Positions 11,013 through 21,956 of a stretch of DNA of 64,000 nucleotides are shown here, one piece after another. The notes beneath the pieces are model-generated. The model was not told the DNA's origin, ran no database searches, and worked only from the letters and a program-made list of their open reading frames with translations. Origin of the DNA: Lumbricus terrestris (lineage: Eukaryota; Annelida; Clitellata; Crassiclitellata; Lumbricidae); the NCBI GenBank assembly GCA_949752735.1, contig OX457042.1:24031375-24095374 (forward strand), written 5' to 3'. Within the stretch, counting starts at the first letter, position 1. Every line of letters begins with the position of its first letter. Both the position numbers and the translations under genes were made by a program.

Positions 11013-11218
11013 CAGGGCTTTTTTAACGTGCAGTTCTACACAAAATGTGCAGTTCTAAATGGATTCGTGCAGTTGTAAAAGCCCTTCCGTAACGTTCCGT
11101 GCAGTTAAAACTAGTAAAAAATAGGCCATTTTCCTCACATTCGAAGTAATTTACCATGGAGGACGAGAAAGGAGAGAAGAGGATGTGCAGTTCTAAAAAT
11201 TCCTTAAAAACAGCCCTG
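11013..11218. mobile_element. hAT-type MITE of the CAGGGCTTTTTTAA family, copy 1
   Basis: 206 bp. It begins CAGGGCTTTTTTAACG and ends with the reverse complement of CAGGGCTGTTTTTAAGG. It is flanked by perfect 8-bp copies of TTACAAAC at 11005-11012 and 11219-11226. The interior contains repeated 'gtgcagtt(c/g)ta' units. A second member is at 61727-61901. Confidence 0.9.
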
Positions 11219-11226
11219 TTACAAAC

Positions 11227-12149
11227 TACAATACACTTATAATATTATTCACAGTTTCTCGTCCATGAGAGAACATCGTTTTAAATGTGCGGCTTATTAT
11301 GTGCCATAGGTGCATGCATACACTTCAGACTAAATACAATACAAAGGTACATAGCCTATCTAATTATGCCTTACAAGTAGAACCGCAAACTCCTTTCACT
11401 GGCAAAGGTGCACAACACCTTACTCTTTCAGGCAAAGGAGCAAATCTAATGCTATCTTACAAGCAGAAGTGCAAACCCTGTTTATTGGCATAGGTGCATA
11501 TCTTGCAGCTTTTTACCAATGTAATTTTTTTCAAAACTTTGTAAGAAATTAATTTATTTCTGCAGTCATATCATCTTGTTTTCATGCTCCATGCAGTTAT
11601 TTAAGATGTGCTCACAATTCTGTTGTCACCAGATTTTGCATTGTGCAGGAGGTACAAACTTTCAAATTTGAATGTCTCTGAATGATAGAAACCTATTATT
11701 TGCACCTTTGCTTGTAAGCCCTCGATATTTGTTAACTGACAAGAACATTATATTATATATCAACAATTTCGCCAAAATTAGTTACATGACTCTAGTACAA
11801 CAGTAACATGCAATGACCAATTAACGAACTGAAATGCACATTATCACAAATGTATTTTTTCCTACTGTTAGAAACACTAACACAGGCATTGTGATATCAT
11901 TGTACACATGACGTGCACTCAATCCAATGACTTTTTAGCCTTTGTATTACATTTCTTTTCCGAAGTAGATTCTGCTGCTGAACATGAGTAGCATATGTCA
12001 TCTCTTTACTCTGGTTCTTCAAAAAATGGTCTTATGTCATAACATTCTGTGCTAGCTTGTTCCCATGGTCAGCAGTAATGCATGACTACTTCTTCACTTG
12101 GCAAGTTGCAGTCATGATCAGGAGGAATGACTACTTGTTCATATGGCAG
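11227..12149. other. Interior of the 6.9-kb element, no gene recognised
   Basis: AT-rich sequence with loosely repeated 'caaaggtgca' and 'ttacaagca' phrases between 11320 and 11720. No coding signal was found. Confidence 0.4.
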
Positions 12150-12812
<663 letters not shown>

Positions 12813-13042
12813 GCTCTCTCTGTCACAGTCACAGCATTTCCACAGCACTTCTGCAAACAGCGGAGGAGCACTAGGAGCGCTAGGAACAAGCAAACAGGAG
12901 GTCAAAGGTCACCGGGTCAGCGGCCAACGGGTAAGAAGCTATTAACACCCCTGAAGCACCCAAAGGATTCCCACGGGGCGCATTATGAAGAGACGGCAAA
13001 GGGCCGACAGTTGATCGGTCATGGACGGTCCCAGGCAATCGC

Positions 13043-13071
13043 CCCCCCCCCCCCCACACACACACACACAC
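13043..13071. repeat. Poly-C followed by (CA)n
   Basis: A homopolymer C run is joined to a CA dinucleotide run. Confidence 0.85.
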
Positions 13072-13329
13072 TGCAAGAGCAAAATACTGCAACTGAAACC
13101 TTGCTGCAACTGTAACAAACGCCGTCTGACAAAGCCATTAAGTCAGCAGGGTTTGTCTACCGATTCTAAAAATAGTCTGCTTAAACCTCTCATCTAATAC
13201 CTTTTATAGCATCTGCCATGATTGCTAACGCTCTTAATAATAAAACTTTTCGAAATACGCTTCTCGCACTGTAAAAACGTCACTACCAGGGCCTTCCAAA
13301 AATAGATCGCGTCAAGGTTGAGACATTAT

Positions 13330-13855
13330 TTATCTACCCATTTGTCTATCTGTTTGTCTGTCTGTCTGTTCGTCCGTCCATTTGTCTGTCTGTCTGTCTC
13401 TATATCTAGGCTATCTATCGATCGATCGATCATCCGTCTGTCCGTCTATCCATCCATCCATCAATCCATCCATCCACCCATCCATCCATCCATCCATCTC
13501 TCGATCTCTGTCTGCCTGTCTGTCTGTCTGTCTCTCTCTGTGTTTGTCTATCTCTCCTTCTGTCTGTCTGACGGATTTGTCTGACTAGGCCTATTTGGCT
13601 GTCTCTGTCTCTTTCTGTTTGTCTGTCTGTCTTTCTGTATCTATGTATGTTTGTCATTCTACCTGTCTGTACAGACTGTATGTCAGACTGTATGTCTGTC
13701 TATATGTCCGTCTCTTTTAGTTTTCTCTGTCTCTCTCTCTCCGTCTGTGTGTCTTTCTCTCTGCTTGTCTGTCTCTTTGTCTGTCGGTCTGTCTCCTTCC
13801 ATGTCTGTATGTCCAGTGTGTTCTGTCTGTCTGTCTGTCTGTCTTTCTATCTCTT
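13330..13855. repeat. (TCTG)n and (CATC)n microsatellite block
   Basis: Degenerate TCTG/TCCG/CATC tetranucleotides with TCTC interruptions. Open frames on both strands here are repeat artefacts. Confidence 0.93.
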
Positions 13856-14607
13856 ATCCTGCTCTCTATTTTTTAAAGAATAACTGTTTACACTGGATAC
13901 TGTGGATAGTTTTTCTTCTGATCATGTTTGCCTATATGGTCCTTATTTATTTTCTCCAGATATGAACCTCTAGGCCTATATTGAAAATAAGCATATGTTC
14001 GCCCTTCGGCTTCATTGTAGACTTTAGTAGGCCTAACAGTCACTTTTGTGTTCTATAGGCTAAGGCTATAATAATTGTTTAGTGAGATTAAAATTCTGTT
14101 GTCGCTCACTGATTGCACAGGCATATAGGCCTAATTATGTCTTGCAGAGGTGGTCTCCCTCATGCATTTGAGTTAGACATTTTAAATGAACTAGTTCAGG
14201 CTCGTACTGGGTATAAGGAAATGTTTTCTCACTGGTGGATGTACAAAAGTATCGTAGTTTGCATGCTTAAAATTGTTTAAAAATGAATATGCGAGGTGTA
14301 GGCTACGTGACTGGGGAAACGGCGATCGTGGGCCTGGCAAGACGCTATAATTTATTCCTATTAGAAAATCTTTTCATGAATGAATAATATAGCCTAGTAG
14401 CGAAAATTAACTCAATTTTAAACAATTACGAAGAATATTTATGATTAAAAATTAATACCGAGAGGTAGGCTTTTCGAAACGAATTAAATATTAATTACTA
14501 CATATATACTCACTTACTTACATTTGTCCGCATTCTTCAATCAGCATTTTACCCACCGATATGCTGATTTGGCTGGTAGGTAAAATGCTGACCAATCAGC
14601 ATTAGCT

Positions 14608-14674
14608 AATCAGCATTTTACCCCGGCCGATCAGCAGATCAGCAAATCAGCAAATCAGCATTTTACCCGTGCCC
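14608..14674 (-). repeat. Right terminal inverted repeat of the 6.9-kb element
   Basis: Reverse complement of 7755-7821 with one difference. Inward degenerate copies reach about 14535. Confidence 0.85.
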
Positions 14675-14683
14675 GGTTGTGAG

Positions 14684-15338
14684 GACGTTGTACACACACA
14701 AATGGCACAGTCCAATAGCCCTCATTATATTATGATTGACAATGCATGACTAGAGTGACAGTCTGATTTCAGCTTCTTTCCTTCAATGCCAGCACAGTGA
14801 GCACACGTACGTTCTGTCAGACTTTCTAAATATATAGCCTAATGTTCAGACTTTCTAAATATATAATGTCCTGCTAGCTCTGAGCCAGTTCTAGGTCTGC
14901 ATGGTTGAAGGAGAATGCCAATCCATCAATTAAATTGCTCTTTGTTGTCACACGGGTCGTTAAACTGAAACTTTCACTACTAGGATTATGTTTATGAGTT
15001 AGTCGGGCAGTTAATTGGCCTTAGGGCCTATCACAGGAATGATTCTGGCGTAGCCCTAAGTCCCGCGTAACAGAGCTAGGCTATTCATTTTGTGGATTGA
15101 ATGGTGATTGCACTGATTGTAATAGGCCTAATCATACGCTCTCCATTTTTCTTCGTCTCACGTAATTTGTGCCGCAAGAACATGCAGTAAAATGAGTGCT
15201 TTCAACGTTGTTATAAGCAATTGCATTGTGACGTTGTGTACGGTTTACTCTGAAAATGCCGGACTACTCTAAAGTCAGGCACCCATTCTGACTGCAGAAG
15301 TGGCTAGCTGGGAGTGGTGGTGTTATATTGCAGTTTAT
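14684..15338. other. Non-coding stretch upstream of the LysM gene
   Basis: No gene is seen. The phrase 'agactttctaaatatata' occurs twice, near 14820 and 14847. Nothing resembling a core promoter can be assigned. Confidence 0.4.
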
Positions 15339-15378
15339 AACCAAAGATATTAGAGTTTTAACTCTAATATCTTTGGTT
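15339..15378. repeat. Perfect short palindrome
   Basis: Two 19-bp arms beginning AACCAAAGATATTAGAG are exact inverted copies separated by only TT. They would form a strong hairpin. They lie about 410 bp before the LysM gene start. Confidence 0.9.
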
Positions 15379-15384
15379 TAACGT

Positions 15385-15470
15385 CACTGTGTGGTAACAA
15401 AGACCATTAGCGACGCCCTCCTCCTTTATCCAGGCTTGGGACTGGCACTGGCAACCAGTGGCGGAATTTG
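15385..15470. repeat. Interspersed repeat family X, copy 2
   Basis: Matches 2227-2345 and 47308-47412 through 'gcgacgccctcctcctttatccaggcttgggactggcactggca', then 'ccagtggcgga'. Confidence 0.65.
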
Positions 15471-15786
15471 ACGCTGGAAATCGCCGTACTGTTTGTTATT
15501 TTTATATATTCGTTTAATCAGAAATTAGGTTGACCAGCCGGAACACGGTTAGGACCGAAAAGAAGAAGAGAAAAATAGTTATAAAAAGTTTGTTCATTGT
15601 TTAAGGGATGCTTTTTTTATACTGTGCCTATAGACCTACCTTCAAATTAGGTCTACAGCTGTTTCCAACTGTGCAGCATGGACTAACCAGCGACTCTAAT
15701 ACGACAATAATAGTCAATGGTAAAATTTGACCTTCGCCCGTAAAAACTGCCACTTTACGCAGGTAACTGGTGAGAAACATCAGAAA

Positions 15787-15987
15787 ATGGCCGAAGGTGG
15801 AGCAGTTGAAACAGAAGACAGCGAAAAAACTACATTCGGCAGCTGCGCTAAACATAAAACTAAATACGGCAGCACAACATCGGCCGGCGGAGCTTGTTCG
15901 TCTCCGGACAATGCGGAATTCTATATTAAACACCAAGTTCAAGACGGCGAGTCGCTGGTTTCAGTCGCTTTACGATACGGGCTTAAA
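15787..15987 (+). CDS. LYSMD1: LYSMD1-like coding exon 1
   Basis: 67 codons, phase 0, ending AAA before donor GTAAAT. It encodes the acidic N-terminus and the first half of the LysM domain. A frame reading from 15727 begins at TTG, not ATG, so 15787 is preferred. Confidence 0.88.
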
Positions 15988-18900
15988 GTAAATAGTTTTG
16001 TGTTTTTTTCTTAATAATAGTTTTGTGATTTTTCTTCACTGATGTTGTATAACCGTTGGGCATGGAACGCGTAAAACTTGATCTAATTACAGCGATACCA
16101 GAAGGCCCAATTTTTAGTAAAGTTTCCGATTTTGTATGAGCACTGCCTTTGGTTCATGTAAATTGGCATGACAGACTGCTATTGCCTAGTGGAATATTAT
16201 GACTGTTTCCGGGTATCTGAGGATAAACATTAATCATGTTGATATATCTCTATTTCCGGTTTCGATGTATAAGAAACTTCGGGTAGTCTAGCTGAACCAC
16301 CATCACTGACGTTGAGAAGCGTCTCGGGGCGCCTGATTTGGTAGCAAACATTGCCCTTTTTGGTGACGTTTATCTTGGGACAGTGTAGAAAGAGTGAGCT
16401 TCTGAGATAATGATCAAATTCACTGGACACTTTTTGATTAGTTTTACACAGTTCTTTCTTCTTTCTTTCTCCTCTGTCAAGTATTCACCGACGATGAGGC
16501 TCTAACAAAACTTCTCCATTTCGGTCGGTCTCTTGCGAGTTCTATTGCCTTTCTTACACAGTTGCTGATGTTATATTGGAATATTTAAAAGTACCTTCAC
16601 ATCTTTCACGATGAATGTTGAATATGTTTAACATTCTAATATATGATATAAAATGCTTTTCTTTGGAGACGAGGAGAAGAAACATGATGTAGGACTTGCA
16701 TATAACACGCATGAACCCAACTATTTATGCTAAATCGTATTTGTAATGCTATTCCTTGGTGTTTGTTTACAATTACAAAATCATGTTCTTCTAAAGTTTT
16801 CAGTTGCTACAAAGTGCTACATGTAAAAACTATAAAAGATAGTGCAATTAGTAAAAACAGTGGGTAAATGTGTATTTTAGCATCGTAAATTATTCGCTCG
16901 TTGCAGCATTGTTCTTTTTAATCAATCCAACTTCTAGTTTTGCGAAAATCCTTTTCATCGACCCAGCTTCTGTTTAGGCAAGAATTTGTTTGATCAATCC
17001 CACTTCTATTTCGTCAGCAAATATTTTTCAGCAATATAACTTCTATTTAATTTAAAATTATTGTTCATCAATCCAGCTTCAATTTCAGCAAGATTGTTTT
17101 CATTAATTCCTTTTCTATCTTAATAGAAATTGCTTTCATCAATCCGCCTTCTATTTGGACAGAATTATTTTCGTCAATCAGACTTGCACTCGACTAATGC
17201 TGAAACCCATGCAATGGCGAATAATTTACGATGCTAAAATACACGTTTACCAAACAGTGCTTTTATTAAAAAACAGACATTGCTTGTGTCTTTAAACAAT
17301 ACAGTTTATTGTGTGTGTTTGCTGCAGAATTCACATCTACAACGGGTGAATCACTTATGGAACGACTGTATTTTCTTGCGCTCGTTCCTGTACATACCCG
17401 TTGCCAGCCGCGACTGTATACCCGACGATTATTCTGGTGAGGTACTTGCGAAGGCTGACCTTCTTGCCAACCGTCTTCACCAAAGTCAGTCGGACACTAA
17501 CACAAACTCTAAAGCCGAAGTCGTCTGCGATGAGAACGGCACAGACTTGGCGTCGACGGCCGACTACTTTCGTAAATTTGATACATCTTTAGCTCAGATT
17601 AAGAACAGCCTAGAAGAAATTGAGAAGAGGTCCAAGTAAGAAACTTTTCTTCCATTTTGTATGTATCAGTGCTTAACTCTTTCCCGCCGGACCGGGTCAC
17701 CCGTGACCCCATTAACAGGATAGGTATCAAAACAATTCCGGCGGGAACGGGTTAAAGTGTAAAAAAATAAGTGCCTGGATGCCCTCGCCTTTTTAGTGTG
17801 TGCTGGCTAAAAGTGGCAGGACAGCATTGAGATTTGAAAATAAGTGCATAGACACCGTCCATGACTGTCCTGTCACTTTAAGCCCTGGTACATATGAATG
17901 TATGTATGAGCACTTATTATAGCGTCCTTCAAGGTTTGCTGCTCAGAGGCGCTCCCGACAGGGTGAACACTGAATCGGAGTATCACGCCGAAGCACACAA
18001 GCAATTGCAAGTGAAGGGCTTGCTCAGGGTTCCTACGCAGTGGCTTGAGCTGGATTAGAACAGCAGTCTTCTGACTCCCAAGGCACTGAACATACCCCTA
18101 CTCGGCTGCGTCCGTTATTTTGTCATGATTTCATTTTGTATGTTTTATGGTGAAAAAAAACTCGTATAAGTTTTTCACTGAAGACTCGCCTTTTTTGGAG
18201 TGTGGTCTGAGCAGATACTTGAAGACTGTTTTGTATGGCATTGTTTTATCCTCTAAGCACAGCACATACTTTGCCTAGGCCCCATGAACAATTAAGTTGC
18301 CTGCACAAGTCTGAAAATAAGGTATTGAAAAGAATAAGTTACATTTGACCTTTAATATATTTTAACATGATCAACATTACAGTTTTTAAGTAAATTGTGA
18401 TTTAATATAAAAACTCAGAGTTTTCGTGAATCGTGATTAAATATGATGTCAAATAAATGAATGTGTAATTATGCTTTAATGCTCAGCGGGCAGTTGGGGT
18501 CTGTGAATGTGAGTGCCTAATGCCTACGACAACCTAAAAATGGCTCTTGTTCTGTAAAAATGTGATTGCAAATTTATATAGGGCCACGTCTAGTGAGACT
18601 CATCAGAGAGAGGCACTCCTGACCTAACACCATAAAACCATGATCGAACACAGTGGTCTTTAATCATTGGAGAAAAGAGAATGCTCTGAATAAGTGATTT
18701 GCTGGACAGTGGGTTGATAGATGGATGAATTGGAAAAATGGATGGATTGCTGGATGAACATGCAATTGAATGAATGAATGAATATTTTGTGAGCAAATGA
18801 ACAGAAATTTCTGCCTGTTTTTCTAGTTTGCCGCAAGACAACGTAGACAATCCATTAACCATGCTTTCACGGAAGAAGTCGAGCTCCAATCACCGAACGT

Positions 18901-19037
18901 GGAGTGCAGGAATCGAACCGCTCGATCCTTCGAGGGAACCGGAAATGAGGTTTCTTTCGCAGCCGAGTAGTACGCGAGTTCGCTCATCCACGCTACAACG
19001 TCTCGAGAAGACTCAGGACGAACTCTTTCAGTTGTAG
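15787..19037 (+). CDS. LYSMD1: LysM and putative peptidoglycan-binding domain-containing protein 1 (LYSMD1/2-like), 3 coding exons
   Basis: Exons 15787-15987, 17328-17635 and 18827-19037 join in frame to 239 codons plus stop, with GT..AG at both introns. The ATG at 15787 is the first in frame after a stop at 15721. A LysM domain (residues about 48-92) is split by intron 1: HQVQDGESLVSVALRYGLK, then NSHLQRVNHLW..FLYIPV. A KYGST motif precedes it, as in LYSMD1/2. A short helical segment (DYFRKFDTSLAQIKNSL) follows, and the C-terminus ends EKTQDELFQL, close to the LYSMD1 ending. No transmembrane segment is seen. The family's molecular role in animals is poorly defined; LysM folds bind N-acetylglucosamine polymers in other organisms. 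LYSMD2 is the alternative name, but the C-terminal tail favours LYSMD1. Size fits the family (about 215-230 residues). Confidence 0.88.
16857..17262. repeat. Foldback repeat in intron 1 of the LysM gene with tandem interior
   Basis: The arms near 16860-16900 and 17215-17258 are inverted copies around 'gtattttagcatcgtaaatt'. Between them, 16915-17185 holds about six degenerate 45-50-bp units of the type 'catcaatcc(a/c)(g/a)cttctatt...gaaattnttt'. This is a foldback element or MITE; a target duplication was not identified. Confidence 0.65.
17328..17635 (+). CDS. LYSMD1: LYSMD1-like coding exon 2
   Basis: The acceptor TTTGCTGCAG precedes 17328 and the donor GTAAGA follows 17635. 308 nt, entering at phase 0 and leaving after two bases of a codon. 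It encodes the second half of the LysM domain and the helical linker. Confidence 0.88.
17919..18115 (-). repeat. tRNA-derived SINE with LINE-like tail, minus strand
   Basis: Read on the minus strand it has the same body as the pair at 1804-2075 ('tatgttcagtgccttgg', 'gtaggaaccctgagcaag', 'cttcacttgcaattgc') and ends in 'ggagcgcctctgagcag...ctataataag'. The tail matches 40795-40845 and the LINE end at 9.49 kb, which suggests SINE-LINE tail sharing. It lies in intron 2 of the LysM gene. Confidence 0.7.
18827..19037 (+). CDS. LYSMD1: LYSMD1-like terminal coding exon 3
   Basis: Acceptor TTTTTCTAG before 18827. The first base completes the split codon and the stop is TAG at 19035. It encodes a basic serine-rich stretch (LSRKKSSSNHRTW) and the conserved C-terminal EKTQDELFQL. 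Confidence 0.85.
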
Positions 19038-19888
19038 CGACTATTTATTAAAAGTTTGTGACTTCGCGCGTGTTACTAACCAGTGAGTTGGTGGTGATTA
19101 GTCAATTGTTATTTAGTCATTTAATTTGGGTTTCACTGTATGAAGTTAACTGTAATTTGATTTTTTCTGCATCATCATCTGACATGACATCACATTTCTT
19201 GCAAGTGTGTTGCAGTTGTTTTACAATTGGGGCAATATTTAATTTTGTGTTGTTATTCCTGCTTTTGGTTTGATTTTATTTCGTCTTTTCTGCAACCACT
19301 TCTAATCTATCACACTCCGATGAGACCATCGGAACAGTGAACCTGACTGAAATCCGATAAGTTAGGGAAGCCATAATCGGATGGCAATATATTGGCTAGT
19401 TGAAATGGGTTAGGCATGATCTGCATTAACAGTCTGTCTGAATGAAAAAGAATGAGGCAATGAATTTCGAAGCTTTGTTTGTGCCGCCAAAAAGGTTCAT
19501 TGAGCCCAACACTCTGGTATTGAGGCACAGTGACTGATCTGCCACTATTGGTGAGAAGATTCTGCAGTAAAGAAGTAGATTTGCTTGCCACCATCTTGAT
19601 GTGCTGAAACTAAGAAAAAATTAAGCTTTTATTGGTTCATACTTGAGGACTGCTCTGTTTTTTCTGCTTTCTGCCATACATTACTTTTTGGCGTAGTCAG
19701 TAGGGTGGAGTGAAAATGGCAAAAAAATATTTTTTTCTGAATTTCAATTAGCTAGATATGTCAAAAGGTGCCAATAGATCAATAGAACACTGTGTAAAAA
19801 TTACAAGATTTCTGATTAATGTTTTGATCGCCCTTCGCAACTTTTTATTTTGCAATGCTAATAGCGACATCAGAACGATATAGGTAGA

Positions 19889-19983
19889 TTAGTGTCTACA
19901 CTCTACACAGAGTCTACAGTCTACACTCTAGTCTACACTAGAGTCCACACTCCGAGTCCACAGTCCACACTCCACAGTCTAGG
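19889..19983. repeat. Degenerate tandem repeat of AGTCTACACT-type units
   Basis: Units alternate between 'gtctacactct' and 'gtccacactcc', inside the left (3') end of the hAT-like transposon. Confidence 0.8.
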
Positions 19984-20205
19984 TAAGGTAGTCAACTAGT
20001 CAATAGTCAGCTTAATGCAATTAGATGCCTTGATTGTTACAGTATCTTTGATTTCAAAGTCACAAACAGTTACAAGGTGAAGTGAGAGAAGTCACGTTTT
20101 GACTCGAACGTCGGCATTAGCTTCGACAGCTCTACAGCTTCGACAGCTCTTCGACACTCAGAGCCATTGGTCCCTCAAAAAACCTCGCGTCTTTCCGTCC
20201 CCCCA

Positions 20206-20280
20206 TCGCGAGATGGCTTCATCCGTGCACGCGTTGCTTCTCGATGAAGCGACGCGTGCACGGATGAAGCCATCTCGCGA
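20206..20280. repeat. Perfect 29-bp-arm hairpin at the transposase 3' end
   Basis: The arms 20206-20234 and 20252-20280 are exact inverted copies starting TCGCGAGATGGC. After one mismatch, GCTTC/GAAGC pairs further inside around a 5-nt loop. One arm lies in what reads as C-terminal coding sequence, so the other looks like an inverted duplicate. Confidence 0.92.
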
Positions 20281-21605
20281 TTTCTGTCCACAAACAGCTC
20301 TCGCCGCCTCGGTCACCAGCTTCACGTGTCTTTCCACAGCCTACGTGTGGCTGGGGAATTTTGGGAAGGTGACTGTTGGAGTCACCTCTGTCGTGATGAG
20401 ATCCCTGTGCTCAGTGTCTGTCGTTGCCTTGATTACGGGAGGCTCCCAGATAGGGCAGACTGCCCAGTCGATCAAGTCGAAGTATTCCACGGCGTTGAAG
20501 TTGAGTTTTGCGGGAACCTCCGTATTTGTCCATTGGGATCTGCTTCAGCTCTGGCCTTCATCACTCGTCGCAGGCCCAGCTCACGTATGTGTGGTCGATG
20601 GTCCGTCATCATGGCTAAGAGGAGATTCTCCGGGTTAGCGAAGTATGCGTTGCGATGAATGACGGGGTTGACGATCTTCTTGTGCTTAGGGCTGAGGTAT
20701 CGTGACTTGACGAGCATATCTGGTGAAGGTGCCTAGCTCCATCTTTGCATGACGACTGGGCTTTTATGGCGAACCACGTTGGAGCATATACGCGAATGAT
20801 GAACGTCACCACCGTTTTCAGATTCTGTGACAGTTCCATGTCGCTGACATATAATCGGAGGATCCTATTGGCTGTCGTTAGCCATCGTGAGTGATTCAGG
20901 CAACCAGGGTTTCGCATTGCCAGATCGACGCTACATTCACCTTTGCTGCTACTATTACACATTTCCACTAGATAGCGCTGATCTGTGCTCAACTCATTCG
21001 GGTCCACACTGGACAGTTGCTCGGTCAGTTGTACTGGTGCAAATGAAGAGACAGGCTGTTCGCTACACGTCACTAGCCGCTTTCCGATGGCTCCATGCAG
21101 AGAATCCGCGCGGGCCTGTAGTCACGCCGTCGAGTGCCTGAAATAGATGGCGCAGGGGCAGCTCATTGGCATGGAGCAGACATACCAGCCACTGCAGAGG
21201 ATGCTGGAGGGTTTCTTCCAGTCGCCGGATAACGCCCGCTATGTGTCCCGTGTTCATGTTTGTGCCGTCACACCCTACAAGTTTAATGTTCTCTGTCTTC
21301 GCATTCCGCTCTTTAAAACTAGCGACTAATGACTCAGCTATGTCTTTGCTGGAACCTGATGGCGCAGTCGTGTGGCTGAAGTATGAAGAACCCGGCTCTG
21401 CGATGATGCTTATGTGTTCTTCCGTGATGGTTTTTCTGTGGTACTTGTTGTCGTCGCCGAGAACTTGTGTCATAGTTCGATCCTTGCGGCCATCAAAGAA
21501 TACTCCCTCCATGCCAGTGTGAGTGTGGTCGAACTGGTCAATGACTCTTAAGAGTAAGCGGTGTAAGAGTTGCATTGAAATAAAGCGAAAACGTCTTGAT
21601 TTCAC
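20206..21605 (-). pseudogene. hAT-like transposase, frameshifted
   Basis: Three overlapping minus-strand frames (21605-21063, 21073-20615, 20717-20472) form one protein in order, with further in-family sequence towards 20206. A first Asp lies in FFDGRKD (near 21494), a second in KLVGCDGTNMN, and about 30 residues later comes CLLHANELPLRH, the CxxH signature of hAT transposases. Later blocks are LSTDQRYLVEMC, LNHSRWLTTANRILRLYVS, VYAPTWFAIK and NAYFANPENLLLAMM. Comparable proteins occur widely in invertebrate genomes; I recall no formal name. The lineage differs from well-known hAT proteins. Several frameshifts make it inactive. Confidence 0.75.
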
Positions 21606-21956
21606 AGCCAGAAATCGCCATGAATGACCTAGTTTTTATAACCCATCCGAATTATTTCTTGTAGCGCAATCGTTTTACTTTCTGAATAATACTTTTATTA
21701 TGCTATTGGATGGTTCTGTTAAACTGTGTCACATATGTTAATCAAACCTACCTTTGGCATCGTCGAAATGCTTCATTTAAACGCCCACTTAAATGGTTAC
21801 AATGCCAATTATTTCAATTGGGCGAAGGGCGATCAAGCAGTTGTCAGAAAATAATATCATTTGGCAGGATTGTTACTATGGACATTTGGCACATTTTTAA
21901 TAGTCTAGCTTATAAAAAGGAAAGAATTTATTTTTTCACTCCACCCTAGTAGTCAG

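Larger units (their letters stand above)
19701..21948 (-). mobile_element. hAT-like DNA transposon, 2.25 kb, broken
   Basis: Ends TAGGGTGGAGTGAAAA at both sides in inverted orientation and a perfect 8-bp duplication GTAGTCAG (19693-19700, 21949-21956). TAGGG fits the hAT terminal rule YARNG. Subterminal inverted GATCGCCCTTCGC motifs lie near 19828 and 21822. It encodes a transposase on the minus strand, now split among frames. Inserted about 660 bp downstream of the LysM stop codon. Confidence 0.9.

Noticed and set aside
15727..15786. Upstream extension of the LysM gene start
   Set aside because: The apparent start codon is TTG. The first in-frame ATG is at 15787.
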